A DNA stretch of 8,838 nt from JBDKVA01 sp039679375 (lineage in GTDB: Bacteria > Bacillota > Clostridia > Acetivibrionales > DTU013): assembly GCA_039679375.1 (NCBI GenBank), contig JBDKVA010000117.1, positions 1 to 8,838 of the forward strand, in the 5' to 3' direction. Positions 1 to 4,741 of the stretch are shown here, piece by piece (the first letter of the stretch is position 1; every line of letters begins with the position of its first letter). The notes under the pieces were generated by a model that was not told the origin of the DNA, ran no database searches, and saw nothing but the letters and a program-made list of their open reading frames with translations. The position numbers and the translations under genes were made by a program.

Positions 1-145
1 CGCAACGAAAGCCTGTGAACTCCGCCAGGTTCGGAAGGAAGCAACGGTAAGCAATCACTTTCGTGTGCCGCAAGGATGCCTGATTAGAGTCAACTACACG
101 GGTTACGCTTGTAGAAGTAAGTCGACAGCAGGTGCACGGCCAATC
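1..145 (+). ncRNA. ffs: Signal recognition particle RNA, large (Firmicute) type, 5'-truncated
   Basis: RNA scaffold of the signal recognition particle; it binds Ffh and directs nascent membrane and secreted proteins to the translocon. The Ffh-binding domain IV is visible: the outer stem CGAAAG at 6-11 pairs with CTTTCG at 58-63, the GGAA tetraloop is at 33-36, and the conserved GGAAGCAACGG asymmetric-loop region follows at 37-46. Downstream, the sequence with GCCTGATTAGAG around 79-90 resembles the 3' arm of helix 5 in the B. subtilis-type 6S/scRNA, which carries an Alu domain. The 5' Alu half lies upstream of the window. The 3' end is an estimate, set just before the terminator hairpin. Its position directly ahead of dnaX matches the known Firmicute order. 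Confidence 0.93.
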
Positions 146-153
146 AATTATAT

Positions 154-198
154 AAGGGGATACTTCGGGAATTCGATTGCCTGGAGTATTCCCTTTCA
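154..198 (+). terminator. Intrinsic terminator of the SRP RNA
   Basis: A long stem forms between 154-169 and 180-195, with three G-T wobble positions (159/190, 165/184, 167/182), around a ten-base loop at 170-179. It is followed by TCAATTT, a modest T tract. It lies between the SRP RNA and dnaX and overlaps the likely -35 element of the dnaX promoter. Confidence 0.75.
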
Positions 199-223
199 AT
201 TTACCCCTCGCTTTTGGTATAAT
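195..223 (+). promoter_or_regulatory. dnaX promoter, extended -10 type
   Basis: A perfect TATAAT at 218-223 is preceded by TGG (215-217), giving the extended -10 form TGnTATAAT. The best -35 at 17-base spacing is TTCAAT (195-200), only three of six matches, so the extended -10 probably does most of the work. The predicted start is near 230, about 60 bases ahead of dnaX. Confidence 0.7.
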
Positions 224-289
224 ATAAGGTAATATCAAATGGTTTAAAGCTGGTACCATAATGGACAGTTTTGGCAAGGAGAGTGTACG

Positions 290-2017
290 ATGTCTTATAT
301 CGCATTATATAGAGAATGGCGTCCTACGTTGTTTGAGGATGTGGTAGAACAGGAGCATGTGGTAAAGACACTGCGATACAGCGTAAGCACCGGAAGGGTT
401 GCACATGCCTATCTTTTCTGCGGTACAAGGGGAACCGGAAAAACCACGATGGCGCATATCCTTTCAAGGGCGGTAAACTGCCTGCATCCCAATGGCGGCG
501 ATCCGTGCAACCAGTGTGAAATCTGCCGTGATATCCTTGCGGGCAGCTGTGTTGACGTTCTTGAAATCGATGCAGCCTCCAACAATAGTGTGGATAATGT
601 ACGCGCCATCCGTGACGAAGTCATATACGCCCCGACAAAAGCCAGATACAAGGTATATATCATCGATGAAGTCCATATGCTCTCGACCGGAGCATTCAAC
701 GCATTGCTTAAAACGCTCGAAGAGCCGCCGGAGCATGTGATTTTCATATTGGCAACCACCGAACCCCATAAACTCCCGGCTACCATTCTTTCACGATGCC
801 AGAGGTTTGATTTCAGGCGGATTTCACAAGACAGCATTGTAAAGCAGTTGAACAAGATTGCATCTGCCGGAGGCGTCGCACTGGATCCGGATGCCGCCAG
901 GCTCATGGCCCGGATGTCCGACGGTGCAATGAGGGATGCCATCAGCCTGCTTGACCAGTGTATTTCACTCGGCAAAGGAAAAATCGGTTATGATGATGTG
1001 CTGTCTGTCGTTGGTATCGTCAACGATACCTTCATGACAGAATTTGTTGAAAACATGCTTAGGAAAAATATCCCTGCGATACTTGAAAATATCAGCCGCC
1101 TGATCATGGACGGGCGTGACATGGCGCATTTTGTCTCCGATCTGGTCCTGTATCTCAGGAACCTGCTTATATGCAAGGCAACAAATGGTCAGTGCGGCGG
1201 CCTCATTGACGTGCCGACCGCCATACTGGAGGATATGAAAAAGCAGTCGGGCGCCATAACACAGGATGAAATCATCCGCCAGGTAAGGGAGCTTTCCGCA
1301 CTGGAAACAGGGCTCAAATGGGCTGCAAACCCGAGGGTATTGCTGGAGGTAACATTAATAAAGCTTTGCGGCAGCAGCAGTCACGCTGATGCTAGTATTG
1401 CAGACAGGCTTACCGCTATTGAAAACAGGCTGCAGGTAGGCAACTTGCCACAGGCAGGTGCTTTACCGCAAACAGCTGGCATAATACCAACTGGTGGTTT
1501 GTTACCGGCAGGTGATTCATCCCGGGCAGGCGATCCTTCCGCCGCAGAACCGTCCTCTCAGCTTGCGGCTGCCACGGCCGCAGGCCCAACAAATAATCAG
1601 GACACGTCAGCCGGACACATCCCCGGTCCGGCGCCGTCTGCAGCGTCGGCAAAGGCTGAGGAATTCAGCCAGTGGCCTAAGGTAATGGATTACCTTAAAA
1701 GCATGGGAAGAATGAAAGTCCACTCCTTCCTGCTGAATACAAAAGCTGTGATGCTGGATGAAAACAATGTAGGCCTTTTATTCAGCACTAAGGAGAATTT
1801 CACCAAAACGCTGGTCTCCAAAATGGAACATATTGAATTGATCGAAGAAGCTATCCTAAAAGTAATAGGGCGCGAGATGAAGGTGAAGTGCCTTGATGAT
1901 GAGTCCTTTGATAAAGTAACGGCTAAAACCAGACGCAGCGAGAAGGACGAGTTGATCGAAAAGGCCCGAAGTATCGCAGACAAGGCAGGGCTGCCGCTCG
2001 AAATCCTCGATGAGTAG
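290..2017 (+). CDS. dnaX: DNA polymerase III subunit gamma/tau
   Basis: AAA+ ATPase of the clamp loader, which opens and loads the beta sliding clamp and holds the replicative polymerase at the fork. The 575-residue protein shows Walker A GTRGTGKT at residues 45-52, a zinc module C64/C73/C76/C79, Walker B IIDE at 124-127 with the following VHM, sensor 1 ATT at 155-157 and the arginine-finger box SRC at 168-170. The lid and collar domains run to about residue 370. A Pro/Gly/Ala-rich linker (about 382-456) leads to a tau-like C-terminal domain (about 458-540) and a basic/acidic helical tail. Length and layout fit full-length Firmicute tau. The ATG at 290 follows AAGGAGAG at 276-283 with good spacing, and the MSYIALYREWRP start is typical. 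It stands between the SRP RNA and ybaB, as in B. subtilis. No convincing programmed frameshift was found, so only tau is predicted. Confidence 0.98.
   Translation: MSYIALYREWRPTLFEDVVEQEHVVKTLRYSVSTGRVAHAYLFCGTRGTGKTTMAHILSRAVNCLHPNGGDPCNQCEICRDILAGSCVDVLEIDAASNNSVDNVRAIRDEVIYAPTKARYKVYIIDEVHMLSTGAFNALLKTLEEPPEHVIFILATTEPHKLPATILSRCQRFDFRRISQDSIVKQLNKIASAGGVALDPDAARLMARMSDGAMRDAISLLDQCISLGKGKIGYDDVLSVVGIVNDTFMTEFVENMLRKNIPAILENISRLIMDGRDMAHFVSDLVLYLRNLLICKATNGQCGGLIDVPTAILEDMKKQSGAITQDEIIRQVRELSALETGLKWAANPRVLLEVTLIKLCGSSSHADASIADRLTAIENRLQVGNLPQAGALPQTAGIIPTGGLLPAGDSSRAGDPSAAEPSSQLAAATAAGPTNNQDTSAGHIPGPAPSAASAKAEEFSQWPKVMDYLKSMGRMKVHSFLLNTKAVMLDENNVGLLFSTKENFTKTLVSKMEHIELIEEAILKVIGREMKVKCLDDESFDKVTAKTRRSEKDELIEKARSIADKAGLPLEILDE
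1439..1519 (+). repeat. Degenerate 6-7-codon tandem repeat in the dnaX linker
   Basis: The DnaX linker, residues 384-410, reads as successive diverged units: GNLPQA, GALPQTA, GIIPTG, GLLPAG, DSSRAG. At the DNA level each unit contains a recurring caggtg/actggtgg-like core. It appears to be a decayed minisatellite that keeps frame and lies entirely in the flexible linker. Confidence 0.6.
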
Positions 2018-2024
2018 AATACTC

Positions 2025-2054
2025 TTGTGCAAAACTACCCTGTTAAGTTATAAT
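2025..2054 (+). promoter_or_regulatory. Candidate promoter for ybaB-recR
   Basis: TTGTGC (2025-2030) and a perfect TATAAT (2049-2054) are separated by 18 bases, just after the dnaX stop codon. The -35 is weak (three of six). A start near 2061 would give a leader of about 180 bases before ybaB. Confidence 0.5.
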
Positions 2055-2108
2055 GTGAGAAGTAACAGGAGAAGATTTCTATAATTGAGAGTTACCATTA
2101 TATATGTA

Positions 2109-2145
2109 TGCACAGATATTCCACAATGAATAAAACAGCTGTGCA
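2109..2145 (+). repeat. Inverted repeat in the dnaX-ybaB spacer
   Basis: TGCACAG at 2109-2115 and CTGTGCA at 2139-2145 form perfect seven-base arms around a 23-base loop. The right arm overlaps the eight-base palindrome TGTGCACA (2140-2147). If the promoter at 2025-2054 is used, this lies in the ybaB leader, where it could be an RNA hairpin or an operator. No T tract follows, so it is not a terminator. Confidence 0.45.
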
Positions 2146-2243
2146 CACGATAAATCAAGGAAATATATGCGGCAAAATGCCTGACTATTTCGAAATTATT
2201 TTGTCGATATATATAGAATGTTTTTACTATAGGAGGACTGGAT

Positions 2244-2591
2244 ATGGCAAAAGGTGGTTTCCCGGGAGGTTTTGGCGGAGGCAACATGGGCAATCTCATG
2301 AAGCAGGCTCAGAAGATGCAAAAGGATATGGAAAAGTTACAGACCGAGCTGCAGGACAGAGAGGTTGAAGCAACTGCCGGAGGCGGTGCAATAAAGGTTA
2401 TTGCCACAGGCAAAAAACAAATCAAGGAGATCAGCATCAACCCGGATGTAGTAGACCCCAATGATGTCGAAATGCTGCAGGATCTGGTACTGGCAGCCGT
2501 AAACGAAGCACTTCGCATGGCCGATGAAATGGTCAACGGTGAGATGTCAAAAATAACAGGCGGTTTGGGCGGACTTGGCGGGATGTTCTGA
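2244..2591 (+). CDS. YbaB/EbfC family nucleoid-associated protein
   Basis: Small dimeric DNA-binding protein of the YbaB/EbfC family (YaaK in B. subtilis), thought to coat and compact DNA. The 115-residue product has a Gly/Phe-rich N-terminus (residues 1-16), a long charged helix (about 17-45), then the family core: GGGAIKVIATGKKQIKEI at 47-64, the INPDVVDPND turn at 65-74 and the helix LQDLVLAAVNEALRMADEM. The tail is Gly-rich. Length is typical. The ATG at 2244 follows a perfect AGGAGG (2231-2236) at seven bases. The stop codon at 2589-2591 is one base from the recR start, so the two are almost certainly co-transcribed and probably translationally coupled. Co-location with dnaX and recR is widely conserved. 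Confidence 0.96.
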   Translation: MAKGGFPGGFGGGNMGNLMKQAQKMQKDMEKLQTELQDREVEATAGGGAIKVIATGKKQIKEISINPDVVDPNDVEMLQDLVLAAVNEALRMADEMVNGEMSKITGGLGGLGGMF

Positions 2592-2592
2592 T

Positions 2593-3195
2593 ATGAGCTA
2601 CTTCTACGCACCACCCGTCGCAAAATTGATCGAAGAATTTGAAAAGCTTCCGGGCATTGGTCATAAGACCGCCCAGAGGCTTGCTTTTCATGTGTTGAAT
2701 CTCACACAGGAAAAGGTGGATGCCCTTTCGAACGCCATCCGGGACGCCAAGCTGAAAACACGCTACTGCTCCATATGCAGCAATCTTACGGAAACTGATC
2801 CCTGTGCAATTTGCAGCAGTGCCAACCGTGACCAGGGAATCATCTGCGTGGTAGAAGACCCGAGGGATGTCGTTGCAATGGAAAGGATCCGCGAATTCAA
2901 GGGGCTTTACCATGTGCTTCAGGGCGTGATTTCGCCAATGGAGGGTATTGGTCCGGAGGATATAAAAATAAAGGAATTGCTCAAGAGGATCCGGGAAGGC
3001 GATATCCGGGAAATCATCATCGCTACCAACCCCGACGTCGAAGGCGAAGCAACCGCCATGTATATCTCGAAGCTTCTCAAGCCGGTTGGAATCAGAATCA
3101 CAAGAATTGCTTACGGCATCCCGGTTGGAGGAGACCTGGAGTACGCCGATGAGATGACCCTTTCAAAAGCGCTGGAAGGCCGCCGGGAGATATGA
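2593..3195 (+). CDS. recR: Recombination mediator protein RecR
   Basis: RecR works with RecO (and RecF) to load RecA on gapped single-stranded DNA during repair. The 200-residue product has the helix-hairpin-helix LPGIGHKTAQRLAF at 19-32, a four-cysteine zinc finger (C59, C62, C71, C74), a Toprim domain from ICVVEDPRD (84-92) through ATNPDVEGEATA (144-155), and the C-terminal Walker-B-like IPVGGDLEYADEMTL at 176-190. Length matches the family. I chose the ATG at 2593 because MSYFYAPPVAKLI is the usual RecR N-terminus. An in-frame upstream ATG at 2575 would add six residues inside ybaB. The ribosome binding site is weak (GGCGGG near 2577-2582), which fits coupling to ybaB translation. No clear terminator follows; the convergent gene ends 19 bases away. 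Confidence 0.98.
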   Translation: MSYFYAPPVAKLIEEFEKLPGIGHKTAQRLAFHVLNLTQEKVDALSNAIRDAKLKTRYCSICSNLTETDPCAICSSANRDQGIICVVEDPRDVVAMERIREFKGLYHVLQGVISPMEGIGPEDIKIKELLKRIREGDIREIIIATNPDVEGEATAMYISKLLKPVGIRITRIAYGIPVGGDLEYADEMTLSKALEGRREI

Positions 3196-3214
3196 GTTCA
3201 TAAGCTTTCTTACA

Positions 3215-3547
3215 TCAATACCTTTTTTTATATTTCAGCTTCAATAGCTCAATATACTCCTCCACCCGTTTTATAGCTTCATCGGGCAAATCGGAAATAT
3301 CAAGCCGGCATACGTCTTTTGTTCCGGTATTTGTTTCAATTTTATTTTCAAAGCGGCCCAGCAGATAATCAACAGAAGTCTCATAAATATCCGCAAAGGT
3401 TTTTAATGCATCCGGATCCGGCGAACTAACGTCGTTCTCATAATTTGAGATAGTCTTATTATGAATACCTGTCCTTTTGGCAACTTCCTTTTGTGTTAAG
3501 TTCTTTGCTTCACGTGCATTTCTAAGGCTATCTCCCAGTGTTTTCAA
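3215..3547 (-). CDS. XRE/Cro-family helix-turn-helix transcriptional regulator
   Basis: Small DNA-binding regulator of 110 residues. The N-terminal HTH_3 domain (about 5-64) has LTQKEVAKRTGIHNKTISNYE at its core, with the recognition helix near 28-37, and the typical follow-on PDPDALKTFADIYETSVDYLLGR. A linker (65-83) leads to the short helix DISDLPDEAIKRVEEYIELL, a C-terminal feature common in clostridial XRE proteins and probably used for dimerisation. The start is TTG at 3547-3545: its minus-strand context GGAGGGATAGAT puts a good ribosome binding site seven bases upstream, and no ATG fits. A TATAAT (3573-3568, minus) without a good -35 is the only promoter sign. It is convergent with recR and divergent from the small gene at 3679, whose promoter it may repress. 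The target is inferred from position only. Confidence 0.93.
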   Translation of the reverse strand: MKTLGDSLRNAREAKNLTQKEVAKRTGIHNKTISNYENDVSSPDPDALKTFADIYETSVDYLLGRFENKIETNTGTKDVCRLDISDLPDEAIKRVEEYIELLKLKYKKRY

Positions 3548-3567
3548 ATCTATCCCTCCACTCTTAC

Positions 3568-3573
3568 ATTATA
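3568..3573 (-). promoter_or_regulatory. Possible -10 element for the XRE regulator
   Basis: The minus strand reads TATAAT at 3573-3568, about 20 bases upstream of the TTG start. At 16-18 base spacing no hexamer resembling TTGACA is present, so the promoter may be weak or need an activator. Confidence 0.4.
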
Positions 3574-3624
3574 ATTAATTGCAAAAAGCAAAGAGTTTTA
3601 TTCCCATTACTTTAGAATATTGTG

Positions 3625-3653
3625 TTGACATCCAATTTTTTGGGACATATAAT
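3625..3653 (+). promoter_or_regulatory. Perfect-consensus sigma-A promoter of the 64-residue gene
   Basis: TTGACA (3625-3630), a 17-base spacer and TATAAT (3648-3653): all twelve core bases match. The predicted start is near 3660, only a few bases ahead of the ribosome binding site, so the leader is very short. A promoter this strong usually needs a repressor, and an XRE gene is divergently placed next to it. Confidence 0.88.
3632..3643. promoter_or_regulatory. Candidate operator between the -35 and -10 boxes
   Basis: CCAA-TTTT-TTGG is a perfect 12-base dyad lying wholly inside the spacer of the consensus promoter. A protein bound here would block RNA polymerase. Related but imperfect flanks (ACATCC on the left, GGGACAT on the right) lengthen the symmetry. 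That the neighbouring XRE protein binds it is inference. Confidence 0.35.
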
Positions 3654-3678
3654 CAAAGAAGTAAAGGAGTGTATAATA

Positions 3679-3873
3679 TTGCATGAATGCAAGCATAAAC
3701 ACAAGTATAGTGAAGAGTCTCTGCGGAGGTATATTATTCTTTATTTGTCCGAGTATCTTGATATGCTTATAAAGTCTGCAGACCACCCCGGCAACGATGT
3801 GTCAGGATATGAAAAGAAAATAAAAGCACTGCATGACATATTGGATGCACTTAGCCGGCTTGAAAGCCAGTAA
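3679..3873 (+). CDS. Small hypothetical protein, 64 residues, TTG start
   Basis: I do not recognise the family. The product begins MHECKHKHKYSEESLRRYI (TTG read as Met), is rich in His/Lys/Cys at the N-terminus, and is otherwise helical and charged. It has two likely amphipathic helices, about 13-31 (SLRRYIILYLSEYLDMLIK) and about 40-63 (GYEKKIKALHDILDALSRL). There is no signal peptide or membrane segment. TTG at 3679 is preferred because AAAGGAG at 3663-3669 lies nine bases ahead. The in-frame GTG at 3622 overlaps the -35 box and cannot be on the transcript. The gene has a perfect-consensus promoter and two downstream hairpins, so it is a complete, independently transcribed unit divergent from the XRE regulator. 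It could be a regulated partner of that protein (antitoxin/toxin, modulator) or a small structural protein; the sequence does not decide. Confidence 0.7.
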   Translation: MHECKHKHKYSEESLRRYIILYLSEYLDMLIKSADHPGNDVSGYEKKIKALHDILDALSRLESQ

Positions 3874-3892
3874 TACGCAAGCCGGCCGTTTT
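3854..3892 (+). terminator. GC-rich hairpin overlapping the stop codon of the small gene
   Basis: GCCGGCTTG (3854-3862) and CAAGCCGGC (3878-3886) are perfect nine-base arms around a 15-base loop that contains the stop codon. They are followed by CG and four T. The T tract is short, so it may be a weak terminator or an mRNA 3' stabiliser. Confidence 0.5.
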
Positions 3893-3931
3893 ACAGCAAG
3901 TTGTCCCTGCCCCGGTTTGTGCCAGATCCAG

Positions 3932-3990
3932 ATCATAACCATAAGGATATGTAATTATTCCTTTCGGTTATGATTTTTTTATTTTATTTT
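3932..3990 (+). terminator. Strong intrinsic terminator
   Basis: ATCATAACC (3932-3940) pairs perfectly with GGTTATGAT (3966-3974). An inner AAGGA/TCCTT pairing extends the stem. A long T-rich tail follows (3974-3990). It ends transcription from the 64-residue gene and isolates the DUF2089 unit. Confidence 0.9.
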
Positions 3991-4087
3991 TTATGAAACA
4001 TAATTAATATTATTGCGTATATTTAAATGTGAGCTTAAAAAAATTAATTATCACATTAATATTATTAATAAAAGTTCACATGTACTC

Positions 4088-4116
4088 TTGACAAATGGTT
4101 TTTACAATAATAGTAT
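4088..4116 (+). promoter_or_regulatory. Candidate promoter of the DUF2089-DUF4097 unit
   Basis: A perfect TTGACA (4088-4093) is followed after 17 bases by TAGTAT (4111-4116, four of six). TATA-like alternatives overlap at 4114-4121 but with poorer spacing. A start near 4123 gives a leader of about 85 bases that begins just before the 11-base dyad. Confidence 0.6.
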
Positions 4117-4126
4117 ATATTATGGA

Positions 4127-4159
4127 ATAATTAATATATTTAATGATCATATTAATTAT
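4127..4159 (+). repeat. Perfect 11-base inverted repeat in the DUF2089 leader
   Basis: ATAATTAATAT (4127-4137) and ATATTAATTAT (4149-4159) surround an 11-base loop. All paired bases are A or T. It lies immediately downstream of the predicted transcription start, where a bound repressor would interfere, so an operator is at least as likely as a weak RNA hairpin. Confidence 0.55.
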
Positions 4160-4207
4160 ATTGATAAAAACATGATATATCTTTAGATAAATTAAAGGAG
4201 CGTATGT

Positions 4208-4591
4208 ATGACAAGAGAAGCATTAGGGAGGTGCCCGGTCTGCGGACAAAATACCAAGGTCACTGCCATCAGCTGCGACGCATGCGGAACCCGGATCGAG
4301 GGTCATTTCCAGCTTTGCAGGTTCTGCAGCCTGACAGCTGAGCAGAAATCCTTTATCGAAACCTTCATAAAGTGCAGAGGCAATATAAAGGATGTGGAGA
4401 AGGAACTTGGCATCTCCTACCCCACTGTAAGGAACAGGCTGGAAGATGCCGCAAACGCACTGGGTTACAACAATGATCCGGGATACAGCCAAAGCTTTGA
4501 TGAAGCATCGGATCAAAGGAAAGAGATACTGGATCAGCTGGAAAACGGTGAAATCACAGTGGAAGAAGCAGTCAGCCTCCTCAGGGAGTAA
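4208..4591 (+). CDS. DUF2089-family zinc-ribbon/helix-turn-helix protein
   Basis: Probable DNA-binding regulator of unknown target, 127 residues. Paired cysteines C9/C12 and C23/C26 form a zinc ribbon; a third pair, C37/C40, follows at LCRFC. The family signature continues as SLTAEQKSFIETFIKCRG and NIKDVEKELGISYPTVRNRL (59-78), a clear helix-turn-helix with recognition helix near 69-80. After a polar linker (about 89-103), residues 104-127 form the module KEILDQLENGEITVEEAVSLL, which recurs at the N-terminus of the next gene's product. The ATG at 4208 has AAAGGAG (4194-4200) seven bases upstream. An out-of-frame ATG at 4204 is too close to that site. No terminator separates it from the DUF4097 gene 150 bases on, so one operon is likely. 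It may control its own unit; this is inferred. Confidence 0.9.
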   Translation: MTREALGRCPVCGQNTKVTAISCDACGTRIEGHFQLCRFCSLTAEQKSFIETFIKCRGNIKDVEKELGISYPTVRNRLEDAANALGYNNDPGYSQSFDEASDQRKEILDQLENGEITVEEAVSLLRE

Positions 4592-4741
4592 TCACCGGTA
4601 CGCTCGCACCTATGACACGCATCAATCGGATCGCACAAAATTTAACATGAAGTTGCACCAAAGAACGACTACCCCGGTTTGGGAAAGGAACACAGTTAAT
4701 ATTAAATTAAAAAGTAAAAATAATTCAGGAGGTAAAAGAAC

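Larger units (their letters stand above)
3991..4207. other. Very AT-rich non-coding spacer with dyads
   Basis: No gene is seen here. The segment is almost all A and T. It holds a 12-base direct repeat ATTAATATTATT (4003-4014 and 4055-4066). It also holds AATGTGA (4026-4032), which can pair with either TCACATT (4051-4057) or, as part of ATGTGAGCTT (4027-4036), with AAGTTCACAT (4072-4081, one G-T). A perfect 11-base inverted repeat lies at 4127-4159. The promoter at 4088-4116 sits between these elements. Such composition is compatible with intrinsic bending or silencing, but that is inference. Confidence 0.6.

Noticed and set aside
1236..1273. Possible programmed frameshift in dnaX at G AAA AAG
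   Set aside because: The heptamer is weaker than the known A AAA AAG. The -1 product would stop within about ten codons inside domain III (near residue 328), well short of a normal gamma protein. No A-run like that of Thermus is present.
2117..2125. DnaA-box-like TATTCCACA in the dnaX-ybaB spacer
   Set aside because: Only seven of nine bases match TTATCCACA, and there is no second copy nearby, so an origin is not supported.
2108..2368. 86-codon plus-strand frame overlapping the start of ybaB
   Set aside because: No ribosome binding site precedes its ATG, it overlaps the AGGAGG and first codons of ybaB in another frame, and its product resembles nothing.
3196..3230. Terminator between recR and the XRE gene
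   Set aside because: A T7 run is present near 3223, but no stable stem precedes it. TATGA-gt-TCATA (3191-3202) has a two-base loop and is too small.
3622..3678. GTG at 3622 as the start of the 64-residue protein
   Set aside because: It lies at the -35 box of the perfect promoter, so it would not be on the transcript. TTG at 3679 has a proper AAAGGAG.
4204..4206. ATG at 4204 as the start of the DUF2089 gene
   Set aside because: It is out of frame with the conserved protein and only three bases from the ribosome binding site.
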